NCBI RefSeq assembly: GCF_963966145.1
Contig: NC_091046.1
Location: forward strand, 10,416,001 to 10,480,000
DNA from: Tenebrio molitor
Lineage: Eukaryota > Arthropoda > Insecta > Coleoptera > Tenebrionidae
Length of the DNA stretch: 64,000 nt
Reading direction: 5' to 3'
Both the position numbers and the translations under genes were made by a program. Below are positions 11,531-24,900 of the stretch, piece by piece (the stretch's first letter is position 1; each line of letters opens with the position of its first letter). The notes under the pieces were generated by a model. That model saw only the letters and a program-made list of their open reading frames with translations. It was not told where the DNA came from and did no database searches.

Positions 11531-12610
11531 TTTATTAAAGAATCAGCTATAAAATCAGTATTCTCACGATACTCTACCAGCCTCTAAACAAGGAATAAAT
11601 ACATAAAATAATTTACACACTAACTAAAAATTTATATAATAAATACAATGAAAAGCAAGGCACAACTTGAATGAAATAAAGTTAAAACGCTACAAATTAA
11701 CAAACTATGTACAGATGTAAACATTGTTGATGAAGAAACCGTCTACGAAAAAAATCACTTTCGCAATTTATTTCTCCAGTTCAAATACAATTTTACAGTC
11801 GTAGAACAAATTCATATACAAAAAGTATTGATACAAACTTGATCTTACCGATATTTAGCACCTTTATGGCATTACTTGAAAGTTAAACATTTAACAAGTG
11901 AAATGTGCTTCAACAAAATTTTTGTCACAAGTTTTTAATCTTTGGACTAGATTCTAACAATTTAAACATTATTTTTGTTAAAAGTGATTTTGTACATTAC
12001 CTAAGGAAAACAAATTTGTAACGCTCATATTGAATGCGTAACGTGGACATCGAATATGAGTGTTACAAAAAGAATATCAAGAAAACAAATAATTTATATA
12101 CTTTTTTTGTAACATTAAAATCACAACAATTGTTAATAATAAGTTATTCACAAGTACGGTACATTTAAATACATTTATATAATACATGTTTATATGTCTA
12201 CAAAAAATATACTTTCAATTGACATGTTCGTATAGTTAAAATGAAGTTTACGCAATATGTCTAATAAAAAAGGTTCCATGTCTTTTCCTATCATTGTTTA
12301 GATCGGAGGGTGTCAACGTAAGTTAAAAAGTCAAGCAAATATCACACAACCAGCAAACTACTAAAACATATTCAGTTAAGCAATCTAACACAAAAATGCT
12401 TTATAAACATCAAAATATCTAGTTCTGTGGTCAATTGATTCATGTAAAACGGTCAACTACACTTTGCAATAAATAAAAGTAACAATAATACTTGGTTATA
12501 ACAAAAAAAGGGAGGAAACGACCTTGGGTTCCGAGTCACATTAACTATAATTATAAAGTCGTGTGTAACGTAAAATGCAATAGGATAAATCAACAGTTCT
12601 AAAGCCTATG
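11531..12610 (-). other. Mbs 3' untranslated region (inferred)
   Basis: About 1.1 kb of AT-rich sequence follows the distal Mbs stop codon. AATAAA hexamers on the - strand occur at 11,536-11,531 and at about 11,772-11,767, either of which could end the transcript. If the more distal one is used, the Mbs and Rab21 3' ends lie within roughly 110 bp of each other. Confidence 0.5.
12015..12069. repeat. Short hairpin in Mbs 3' region
   Basis: The 22-bp arms TTTGTAACGCTCATATTGAA(TG) and (CA)TCGAATATGAGTGTTACAAA pair with only a few mismatches around a loop of about 11 nt. It would form a stem in the Mbs 3' untranslated RNA. It could be a structural element, a small-RNA-like hairpin or a remnant of a palindromic MITE. 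Confidence 0.5.
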
Positions 12611-15600
12611 CTATTTCGATAACTTACTAATAACTCTAATAAGCGCTCCGTTCTCGTCCTTTAGCTTTTGATTTTCTATCTTCATGATATCCAACTGCTG
12701 AAAAGGTCACACTTACATTAGTACAAAACAATACAGGCAACGGTTTTGTTTATTTAAAAACCATGCTCACATAAAATTTAATGTGAATTATTAAAAGCCT
12801 TGTGAATGTCATTTGTATCCATCTCATTGCTACGGGAAAAAAAGCTGCAATTTGGGACATACGACAAGTACAACAACACAGCGGCAGTCAAGAATATTCC
12901 AGAAAACAAACAAGTAACACTGCACAAAATTGAAATATGTGAGAATATGTTAGTATGTTAGCAATTTAAAATAAAACAAATAGATAGTAGTATTTTTCAT
13001 TTATGAGTGTGTAAATATGCGTCTACGATCATCCAACATCTGAACACAAACAGGTGTACAATAATAAAAAAAAACAAAGAATAAATCAAAATGAACAATA
13101 CGAAACAGTTTGATAAAAAATGGGCGAAATCAGCTGCATTGCGTTATATCGAGTTTACCTATTTTTTTGGAGAGTTGGTAAGTTTGGTGATGACACGTGT
13201 GAGAGACCTGTTGTCAGCCTTTAAACGTTCATTGTCGGCTTTCAATTTTTGCAATTGCTAGAACAATAATAGAACGTGTATCTCTGATAGTCAAAATAAC
13301 ATGACTTTACTGGTAATGCATGTTATTTCGTACTATGCAAATGCGTATAGACCCTGTAAACAGTGAATCATTTAAAATCAATGACCAAGCTTTTTTAGAC
13401 TCACTCTTAGTTATGGCATTAATGCGCTAGAATCAACTTCGTATTTACTGATAAAATTAGAGCGACACATGAAAAGCGATTAATTATGTATTAAGCAATA
13501 GATACAAAAATTAGGTTTTGCGGTTTATTTTTGGATTATTCGGGCTTCGTTCTGACCCAATTTTTCGTTTTAATACAAACAGCGCTAGGTAAATAATAAA
13601 GCCAACTTCTTATGTACATATTTACAACATTTTGCTATTTACATTATTTCATGGCAAGCGGTTAATAAATACAGTTAACATCGACGATCGACATTTTCCT
13701 CATCGACGACGATTTTCCGGTTACTGGAACGTAATAAAGCCGCAAAAATAGAATTAGCAACGAAACGCGTGATTGGAGAAAAATGAAGTGAAAGAAAAGC
13801 GAAAATAAACGATCATATCGTAATTTCTATTGTCCCGTTTTTACAAACCTAGTGCTTTAACATTGTTTACAATACCTGGGTTAAAGGTACAAGGTGAACT
13901 AAAAATGGGGATTTAAATATTTGTATTAGATAAGTATAAATTTGAGAGTCTATTATTCCTAAAAAAACATACAACTGAACATTGATGTGGTACCTCGCAC
14001 GCTTCGGGGGTGGTCCATCATTTATTGTGCCTAATGTATGAAAGCAATTCAATAAAGACGACGGTATTAGTAAAACATTCTCCTATCATTTGCCTCTGAA
14101 GTTTACAATGTCTAAATTGAAAGAACAATGAATTGCCATTAAATTTTGTGTTTGTTTTGGAAAAACGGCAACAAAAACTCTTTCAATTATGGTCGTGATA
14201 ACATGTTTTTCATTATAAAGACACACAGTGCCCACAGGAACTGTGGAAGTACTTCACATCAATTAGTGAAAGATCACATTCCGCACAAACAACCTGTACT
14301 TGTGGGAAAGTGGAGCGCTCGCACGTTATAACAGACTTTTGGCACAATAAAGGCATTCAGTTTGTGCTACGCTTCCTCCATGGTGCCCATATTGCCCCTT
14401 GCGACCTTTATGTGTGTCACCACATGAGCTAAAAGAAAGATTTTTCTACATCAAAAATTGACACCGTAAATAAAGGCTTTCGAGTCAATTTTGAAGAATT
14501 CAAAGAATGGCTTCCTCCACGTATCTTACCAGTGGTAGCAACCACAGGATCGGCGTACTCCAAGGTGATTACACGGGTTATTTCACGAGTGATAATGATC
14601 CTGGAAAATGCAACCCACAACACATTTTCAAAGTTAACGTGGCTATTTTAAATATCGCACTATTTTAAAATGAAATTATCAATCCATGATGGCTTAGCTT
14701 CCAGTAACTTTATTTGTCACAGTTGACATTTACGAAAAAGTTAAAATATGATGATTCAAATGTATTCGAACGATAAACAGACATGATCCTGATTTATGGC
14801 GAATGTAATAAAAATACTGCAGACAATAAACGTTTTTTCACAATTTCATTTAACCAAGAGAGTGACGTTTATGTCAAAATTTGCGAAACTGCACAGCTGT
14901 TTTGTTTTTTCAAAAAACAAATATCCACGTTAACTTCGCAAATGTATTGTGGGTTGCATTTTCAATTCCGTCGAGTTCATTATTACTCGCGAAATACCCT
15001 GTATACAACGTGACAAGTGTTAATTTGATAGAACAATTATCGACCAATGTTGTTTTGCTTTAATTTTTTTCTTGTACTTGACATATGAAATTAATTGAAT
15101 ACAAGATCAGGAGAAAAATGTTTCAAAAACTTGAAAAAGATCCGTATGAACGAACAATGTTGGTTCTAATTTTTGTGCTTTGGTAGTTTTTTGAACATTT
15201 TGACACTTTTGTATCATTATTGACTTTGCTATTGGCGTTAAGAATTGTTCTTTGCTATTGTCTGACTATAAAAAAATCATTCATTATTGATATAAATCCA
15301 ACAACTTTCAGAAACAAGATGAGAATAACGAAGATGAATTTTTTTTACATTTTGTTCATGAAATGTATTACCCTTACTTAAGAACATATTGTTCAGTTGT
15401 TTCGCATTTTGGGACACTGTACGAGTATAATCCAAAATCTGTCAATTGAACTGACATGTGTGTGCGGAGATGCTTCAACCCTTATTGTGTCTGACGTAGA
15501 AGGCGGTTTCCTTTTAGGATAAAATCAACATTCTAATAATAATAAAATACCTTCGCAAAATGGTCTTGCAAAGAAATCCAAAAGGATGTGAATGAAGTAT

Positions 15601-18600
15601 TGAAAGAGTCTGCATCTTTTCACATCGAATGGCTAATAACTGGGTTGGTGATTTAAATTTCGTCGAGATTTTGGGGGTGTCAGGCGATAAACAACCAGAA
15701 TTACCACGACACAAAAACCATTGATTCGATCCACAATCTGGTTTTAGGATTGAAAAGTCATAATGAAATTTGTAGCATAGTTGTAGAAAGTGTAAAAAAT
15801 GAGTAATGAACCAGGCTTAAAATGAGTTAAAATGTTCAGAAACACATTTATAATCGAGTTGAGGCCCTTTCGTAATAAATAGTGCTGATTTAGGCGGGTT
15901 TCTTAAAAGACTTGTTAAAGTCTTCCATTGCACTCACTTTCTGAACAACAGTGGTCAAGACGAAATAAATGAGTTAGATACAAAAAAAAAATATTAAAAA
16001 GATTTTTAATTTTCCTAGTCATTTGTTCAAAATGACCCATCCTCGTATATCTAAACTCTGATTTGATATTCCTCCTTGCTAGCCAGCCTAAATCTTAAAA
16101 AGTTCCTAACAAAGTAACGAATCAGCTCCTTTCACTACTTTACGTATTTTTCTAGAAAACTCATTTTTTCCTCTAATTTTATTGTAAAAAAACTGAAAAA
16201 ACAAATTAATTCGTTTTTTTTTTTACCTAAAGATTAACTAAATTCTTTCATTCAAGTGATTTCGACCAGGTTTAACTTTCAGCTGCATTAAATAACTATT
16301 AAAATCTTACGAAAAATTTGGTTTGCATTATGCAATCAAATGCGAAATTTTGTAAATTTGGTTTATCTCAATGTTTTTAAAAACTATTTGTCGATTTTGA
16401 ATAGCATAATTACGAGCCGTATAATAAAAATCTTCCTAGCCCCAATTATTAAAATTTTTCAGGAAACGGATCAATAACAAAATTAATAAATTTATTTCAA
16501 TAATTTAATAGATACCTGGTTAAGTAATTCTGGCTGAAATTAATAATAACTTAACGTTCCCAACCATCGTGTCTATCTCCTTAAAATAAAATATACCTGT
16601 CACAATCAGCGAACATGACTCAATAAATGTCAACATGTTTGGGGGAAATGAAAGTTTATTTGCAATGATTAGATTACAATATTTGTAATTGCATAATTTA
16701 CGTATGTGTACTTTTGGTAAAGTTATAAAAAATAGTACAACGAATGGTTTTATTATGTTTTTAAGTTACTGTTGGAACATTTTTGACTCACTTTTATAAA
16801 TAAGCAAAAAATAAAATAAAGCAGCCAACAATAAAATTACACGCTCATTAGGTACTGACGACTGACATCTACTTTAAATGTTTGCAAAACACATTGTGTA
16901 TGTTTCATTTATGTAAAATCCGCTCGGTGACCACAAAATAAAGCAACTCAAATATTTATGACGTCGGAGCCGTTGTACATATTTGTCAGGTAACTTAACG
17001 AAAATATTTATTGTTCTTTGGAATTTCTGAGATTAGTTTGAAGTTAAATAACGGATTTACAATGTATTTATTTTGGATATTATAAAATATGTGCATGATG
17101 TAATCATCCTGTATCGTATAACTAACTTAATTAATTATAAAGAACTGTAAACTGTGACTTAACCTTGGTAGGCTTGTTGCAGGAACATTTATGTATGTAT
17201 TTATTTTTGAAACCTTGGAAAAGAATAATGTCAAATTGATTTTTTTCAAAACGAAATTACAACAATTAGAAGCGTTCCCGCAAGTCTTCTATACTTTTCT
17301 TTGCGTAAATTTTACCATTCGCAGTTCTAAAATTGTAAGGCAATTCTATAAAAAACACAAGGTGATGATGCATCACTTTAAAAACAACAACAAAGAAATA
17401 CGTACACGCTCTTGCAACAAATTCTCGACCAACGTAAAAATATTACGTTCGGTCTGCGGAAAATTTTCACTTCCCATTTGGAAACAAACAAAATTTGCAA
17501 AACAGAAAAATTATTTGAAAAAGCGACGCGATATTTTTGGAAGCGCTTTAAAATAAAGGACATCTCAATTGAGCCGTTAAAATATGCCATCATCAATAAC
17601 CGACATAATTTTAGAAACGAACAGTGTGCTCCAATTTTACAAGTAAAAAATTGTGTCATCAAAAACAACCGACTGGACACGATGATTGAAAAAAAAAAAA
17701 GAAAAAACAAAACCGTATGTATTTACAAAATTGTGCATTGTTTGATGTTTGTGGTGCAATCAAAACAATCGACATCTCTAGGAGTGTTATGTGATGTTAA
17801 AGTTAGTGATATTAGTGTTATAAAATTGGGTTAAATAAATTATTGTAGTATTGTTTTTTTAGGAAAAAAAAACCTGTAAAAAAATCATCCAAAAAAACAA
17901 AAAAAATTGCAACACAAAGCTTGCTGCAAACTACAAAAATAATAGTCGAACAAAAATGCCATTATGCTGAAAGAAACAATAATTAAATAATAAACTTGTG
18001 TGGCAACATACCTTTAATTCCTCCTCCATCTCGCTCAACTTTCGTTCCATCGCCCTTCGTTCCCTCTTTTCTAGTTCTGATAACGAGTTCTTACTTGTCT
18101 GCACATAGAAAATATCGAAAACAATTAGAAACATTTGCAGAAAGTGCGAAAACAGGACTTACGACAAGTTTCAATTTTTCTAACGTTTGTTTTGTGTCCC
18201 GCAAGTCTTGATCTGACTTTTTCAACTTTTCTTTGAGCTCTGAATTTTCTGCAATTGCCTGTTCGTACAATTTTTTGTAGTCAATTTCGCCGTTTTCGTT
18301 CCTAATATCTGACGTACTTCCCAGACGAGATCTGCTGGACCTGTCATTGCCACTCTGCAATCAGATGTTCCACTTGAGAAAAACGAAAAGACCGTTCCGG
18401 CGATTCTTACAATGTACCCTTCAGATGACAATGATGTCAAACTTACTGATTTTGATCCCATACCACTACTAGCTAACGAATTGCGCGACCTAGACAAAGA
18501 CCTATCCCTATTAAAACTACCAGTTCTACCAAGATCCCTTCTCGATCTGTGCCCTGCATCACTCTTAAGATAATCCCTGTTGTTGTTGTCGTAAGTTTTA

Positions 18601-18917
18601 GAATAGTTTGGCGTAATGAGATTGATATTCGCTAATGTCTTGGCTGGTATAGTCAAACTAGCATAACCCGTGGACGTCACACCACTTCTGTAACCATTAG
18701 GAAAGTACGGACTTTTATAATTCGACGTGTAAGAACTATTGTACGAAGAATACGGATTCGTTGTGGTGGTGGTGTAGGGCGAACTGTAAGCAGTCGTATT
18801 TGCCCCATAATACCCCACGCTTCTCGGCCTGTTACTGTACGAAGTTCCGTTACTCCTGACGGCCGAAGAAGATCTGTGCCTCAGGGGAGCAACCGGTTGT
18901 TTCCCGTGAAACGACAT
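12611..18917 (-). CDS. Mbs: Short Mbs isoform from an internal first exon
   Basis: An ATG at 18,917 opens 157 in-phase codons (18,447-18,917) ending at a strong GTAAGT donor. It joins in phase 0 to the shared exons 18163-18354 and 18012-18098 and then to a leucine-zipper exon, giving about 278 or 282 aa. The unique part starts MSFHGKQPVAPLRHRSSS and is rich in Ser, Tyr, Thr and Asn with an SR-like stretch (RDRSLSRSRNSL). It lacks ankyrin repeats and the PP1-docking motif. No good acceptor lies just upstream; the only in-phase one would add an odd hydrophobic stretch (FFRLWCIKSF). I therefore read it as an alternative first exon with its own promoter, analogous to the M20 small subunit made from vertebrate PPP1R12B. 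Transcript evidence is lacking. Confidence 0.6.
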
Positions 18918-21900
18918 TTTCAATTGAAAACTTTTAATACACCACAAGCGAAAAAACTGAAATTTACTACTGTCACTGGACACAACAAATGTTGAACCAC
19001 CGGCAGACGGTACACAACACGACTAGGAAGTTTTCGCGAGTGTCAGGTGCAATAATTTATAATTTTGGCAAAAGATTTAAAGCAGACGTAAAAAAACCAT
19101 GGCATACAAATAAGTTTCGCATTGAACTCGAACATGAAACAGATGAGACTGAACTCTATAGAAACTCTAATATACACCAACAAACCGGGTGGCTATTTAA
19201 ATCTCACTAAATGAGTCTATCTTTTTCTAGTTTTGTGAATAGGCTCAGGAGGCAGAAGTTCTCAACAGTTCCACATTTTACTGCGTCTGGTGGCCCATTC
19301 TGACATTTATAGGATTCTTGACCCTCCAGTCTGGTCCACCTTCGCAATACATATCTAAGTAGGAAGAGTTACCGAAACTGTTCAAATCTGTGCAGATCCA
19401 ATTTTTTTTTAACATGTCCAATATGCGAATGTTCCTGTCAGAATCGATTTTTCGAGATGTGCACATTTTGGAGACCGCTGCTGTCGACTCTAAATCTATT
19501 TCAAGGTATGCATGTGTTCCTGAAAATTACAGAAATACACGCGCGCCCACGTCCTCTACGTAGTATCCCGACGTGGAGACAATTTACAAAAAAAAAAACA
19601 CTAATCTGAATGGAATTATCACGACGAATATAAAAAAAAAACCTGTCACACGGTGATCTATCGACACTTCTTATCTTTCCGATTTTTTTGGATCTTCGCC
19701 AAGGATTCGTTGAGTTTATTGAAGAAACGTATCCGACACCTGGTTGAAGTTTCAATGGCACGTACTTGAAGGTGCGAAATTGCAAAGTGCAAAATCTTAC
19801 AAACAACGTAAAATCAAAATTTTACTAGTGACGGATGAGGCGATCGTAAACAAACACGTGTAAAAATCTAGACTGACAGTAAACGGGTTAAAAAGTAAAC
19901 ACAAGCCCGGTTAAAAAAATGATGGATCAACATCTGGATAAACACGAGCGAGAAACATTTCGTGTAGTTACGCGTAGAGTCAATCATGTTACGATAATAT
20001 CATCTAGATTTTAAAAATCGACGTCGATTAAACGAAAGCAGTACGATTCGAGTTTACGAAAAGTTCGAGTTTATATTCGTGATGAAGTTCAACAAAGAAA
20101 TTTGCGAATGTCATTTAGGTGGTGGTATTTGAGATAATCCGTATATTTAGGCACAGTAAGTTATTTTGGGGACGGACAGAGAAACAGTTTGCGGTTTTAA
20201 CGCGGATGGTTTAATTACGAATTGGTCACCGTTAAAATTGTACCTAAATTATTTACTTAATTAATTTATTGCGTTCAAAGAGTTTGCCCCTATGCTACCG
20301 ACCTAATAATAAAAATGATATTTTGTAAGCTTGCCAAATTATTGGCTTAATAATAGCAGGAAAATATGGCAATTATGAGCGATATAATTAGATCAACTAA
20401 ACATGGCAAAGCCAAAGGATAAAAATAGTCGACGAGGTAACCCCCGAACCTCACAATGATGACAATATTTTTCGAGTTCTTTGGAAGAAAGAATTTTTGT
20501 GCGAAAAAATATACAACCCAACGCTAAACTTTCTCGATCGATTTTCGAAAGATTAAACATTGGACCAAATTATCTTTGTTTTCTTGACTGCACGTGTTAA
20601 ACAAACCACAATAAAAATGTTTACACTGAGCTATTTCTTTCATTTTTAATTGAACCACTCACCTCCGTTTCATGAACCATAGTTTGAGACAAAAAAGACT
20701 AATCAGTAGCCACTCGACTCTACAAAACTACTTTGTGACAATTTGGAAAGAACGTCCTCGTCGAACATAATTTTTTATTACTATTTTTATCCAAAAAAGA
20801 GTAATTATGTAAGTCGTAACAAAAAAATAAATACATTTGGGCGTTACAAATGATAATGATTTCAGAAGTTGGCATTGTAGTAATCACAAGGTTCCAAATC
20901 TTGTTGACTCATACGTTGTCAACAGTTCCGCTTCTTTGTTAATTTTTTTACACTTCTTTACCAAAATAATTCCTGTCCGGTACAAGTTAAAAATGTCTTA
21001 ATGTACCTACCTATCTGAGACTTATTCTCGGTGACCGAGAAATGCCGCATTTAAAAAGGCTTGCTTGGTAACATTTGTCACAGAGAACGTATAAATTATC
21101 CTATTTATATTATTACCTTTGCAAATGATAATTTGTCAATGTCGTTTAAAAATTTAAGAGAATTTCGTCGCTACCCACGTATCCGTTCCTAGGTTTCAGT
21201 AGAACAATACAGGGGTATACGACAGATGGGAAAAAAAATCTTCAATCATCTGTGAGGCTTATTTACGTGGGTTTTTTTTAAATGTAAATACGGAATGAAA
21301 TAGTGAAATTACCTAATAACTAATTATTTTTGTAAACCACTAATACCATTGGTGTCTCGTTCATTGGTCATGTTCTTTTTTTAGTACATTGAAATAACTG
21401 TAAACCTTTTATTTTAATAAAAATACAGTGAAACGTCTCAGCCTCAACGCACTCCTACGATCGGACTGTCTTTTTTATGTCTCGAATTCGTTAAGAGATA
21501 TAAAAATAAAAATTCTCCACATCGAACACTGCATAATAAGGATGTTAAAATATCTTGCAATTGTCTCGAGTGCCTCTTTATTCTTAAGTGTGAGTTGATC
21601 TACCACCCGTATAAAGTATGGTCCCTCATAATAAAATTAATTTTGAAGTAGAAGTTGAAGTGATTCAGCATTATGAAACAGAAAAGTGTGAGGAAAGAAT
21701 GTGACAGAAAATGTTCAAAATCTCCAAAAAACATATACGACCATGTAAGTACAGTACAATTTTGAAAGCAAAACAAAATATGTATTATCAACGTTGTCAA
21801 AAATAATATAACCGGCATGTGAAAACTTGCCCAGTGTGACGACTGACAAGGTCGCGTTTGAATGCTTCACAAGGATCCAAGAACGATTCAACAAAAGCCA

Positions 21901-24900
21901 AAGAAAGCTACACAAAAATTAAAAGGCGAAAACATTTAAATTTCAATGGGTTGGATTCGAACATACATACCACAAAGTTGAATTTAAAAAATTCTAGACG
22001 TGGTAAAAAAATTACGCACGTCAAGACATAGAATTTAGATGAAACTTGTTTATGTGGTTTGTTGGTCTTGAAAGAGGAAATGTGTAGTAGTAAAGTGGGG
22101 AAAAATGTTTCAGTTGACAGGTCAGGTTAAAAAGAAAAATCTATAATGTTTTCACAGGCTGCAAGTAGAGAATCTTCTGGTTTATGCTCAAGAACTAGTA
22201 ACCGAATTATTGAATGAATTCAACTGAAAAATGAAATACCGACAATTTGCCCCACGGCATTTAATTTCTGTCATAGAATGATTTAAGAATATAAACGCTT
22301 TGTATAAAAAATATTAATACCTGAAAGGTGAAAAAGATATTGAAGAGTGATTAAACTTTTGAAAATATTTATATTGACCAGAGAAAGTGACTGGCGTTAA
22401 AATTACTAACAACTTAGAAATGAATCTAGAATTGAAGTGTTTAATTAAAGCAAAACAAAACTCCTTGGGTGTCTATAACACAGAGGCTTCACTGCATAGA
22501 AAAGACCTTTACAGCTCAAAATTCCACCATCTTTCACAGCGGCTATCAAAAACAAAAGATTTGAAAACGTTTGGCCTAACTTGAATAATCGAGCAATTTT
22601 GATTTGAGGACGAAAAAGTTACCGTTACCGCCATTTGACAGAGTTGCCGTCTTGTAGATACAGTTATAATAACACTAATAAATAACAAAAATATTTCGTT
22701 TTCAAAGAGAATATTGCGTTTTTTATTTTATTAAAATATTGCAAAAAAAATGCAAGACTAATTAACATAAACCACTATTTTAAACAAAATCAGTAAATGT
22801 GAATGTAAAGTGCGAGTACAAAAGTTTGATGCAACAGAAACCGTTATGGTTAAATTTTCGTTTCTACTTCTTACTATATTTATAATACAACGTCGAAATC
22901 TAATATATTCAATACTGGCGATGTCGACAAGACAAAATTAACGTAGGTTAAATTATAGCACGATTTCGATCTCAGCCAACAAAAACAAATTAATACAATT
23001 AAATAAATAAACTGCATCTACTTAAAGACAGCGAACGCGCATTGTAAAATTGGATATTCAAGATTGAAGTTTTATCTTTCAAAATTTGGCAACAACAACT
23101 GGGCTGACAAATTTAATAATCGTTCTGTTTTCTAGTTATGTTTAAATGATACTTGTCAGATCCATTTAAATAAAAGTGTTAAGAAAATAAAGCGCACTAG
23201 TAATTAATGTAAATAAAATTTAGGCATGCTCACCTCTTCATGGTTTAATTTTGAACTATCTTCATAATCCCCACCACCTGAAGGATCTTTATCTTGATCC
23301 ATGTCCTGGATAAAGTCAAAAACAAATAAAAATCAATTTTAAACGTACATAAAGTTATTTGTTTCAACAACTGAATATACAGAACCTCAGAATTAAACGC
23401 TTTTAATAGTATCTATTCGGCAAATGCAAAAGAAATCAACGTGAGATATTCGTATAATTTTCTTTAGTTATTTTTTTAATATTTGAAACTTTTTCTTTGA
23501 AATGAGGAATTCATCAACTGAAAAAACTTACATCCATGTTTTCGAACGAAACGACTCCCGTTGACCGCCTCTTGGGTCGTCTTCTTCGTTGAATAGCTGC
23601 TTGTGTAGCGAGGGTAGCTTGAGCATTTCGAACATCATTTTCTTTATCTTGTTCTGAAGAGATACAAAAATTAACGTCAAACCAAAAATTATCCAAACGA
23701 TTCAAACCGAACCTTTATCGTCCTGCGATTTAGGTCTCCTTAACGGTAACGTTACTGTTGTTTCCGCAGTTTCGACCGGCGTAGACGACGGTCTATTGTA
23801 ATTCGTGTTGTTTTGCGTGCCTGTGCGACGAACAAAGGACGGAGTGCTTGGTGGTTCGGTGGGTTTCGTTGCGTCTTCCAGTTTAAACTACATCCAACAA
23901 AAAGTATTAGCGTGCACACAGAAATACCCATCCCCAAAGTTAACTGTATTAAAATGTAGCTCTTGGAAACAAATCAATGTCGATTAACATGTTACAAGTC
24001 TCAAAACCACATTCCTCCAATGACTAAATATTAAACACAACAAAATCAATGGGTAATTATTTGATTATCAATTAGTATCTTCAGAAATATCCAGAACTTA
24101 TCAAATAACTTAACTTTGGCATTAAAATACTGACAAATAATTCCCTCTAAAGTTGGAGTTCCAAGAAAAAAGGCGGTAACGTCCTGGTTTACCCCTTTGG
24201 AACGACTCGCTAATAATTTTGAAAGAAATGATTACTCAAAAGGGCTGATCTATTGTCTATTCACGATGAATGTGGATAAGGGGTGGCTGTAATTTATTTT
24301 TATCGTGTTGGATAGAGTGGTGCAATTTTATATTTTTTCCTGTCAAAAATATGACATGACTGTTCCGACATTCAAATTTGGTTAATGTTGTCTTAATTTA
24401 ATTTCATTAACAAATCCTGTTTTTAATCAAGTACATATTATTTAATTATTAGTTAATTATAATTCCACTCGAAATACGTTCAAGTTGGCAACGATGTAAC
24501 CCTTTCCGTTACATAATTTAACCTCAATTGAAATCAACCTAACTAATGGGTCTGTCACAATAGTGTTAATGTTAGTGGTAATGTTATAATGTTAGTGGAG
24601 ATGGCAATGGTGATGTTAGTAATCCAGTGTTCACAATAATGTTAGCAGAATGTTACTCTTACACTTGTCAACGTGGTGTGAACTGTCACTGCGCCTGCGC
24701 GTGCGTGAAATTCTCGATGGTGATTGGTAGATGTTAACGAAGATGTTAAAGAACCAGACATTTTCTGGATCTCTTAACATCGTTTCTAACATTAACATCA
24801 CCATCACCATTATTGTGAACGGTTGAACGTTTCACCCGTAGAGGGATATGGAGGGAGCACTGCCTATGCTGGCAATGTAAAGAAAGCGGCACGTCGCGAG

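Noticed and set aside
13867..14052. Possible extra - strand exon (GPPPKRARY stretch)
   Set aside because: No homology and no matching splice phase with Mbs exons.
18918..18983. Upstream extension of the internal Mbs exon to an earlier ATG
   Set aside because: The extension encodes an odd hydrophobic stretch and no good acceptor precedes it; the ATG at 18,917 gives a more plausible start.
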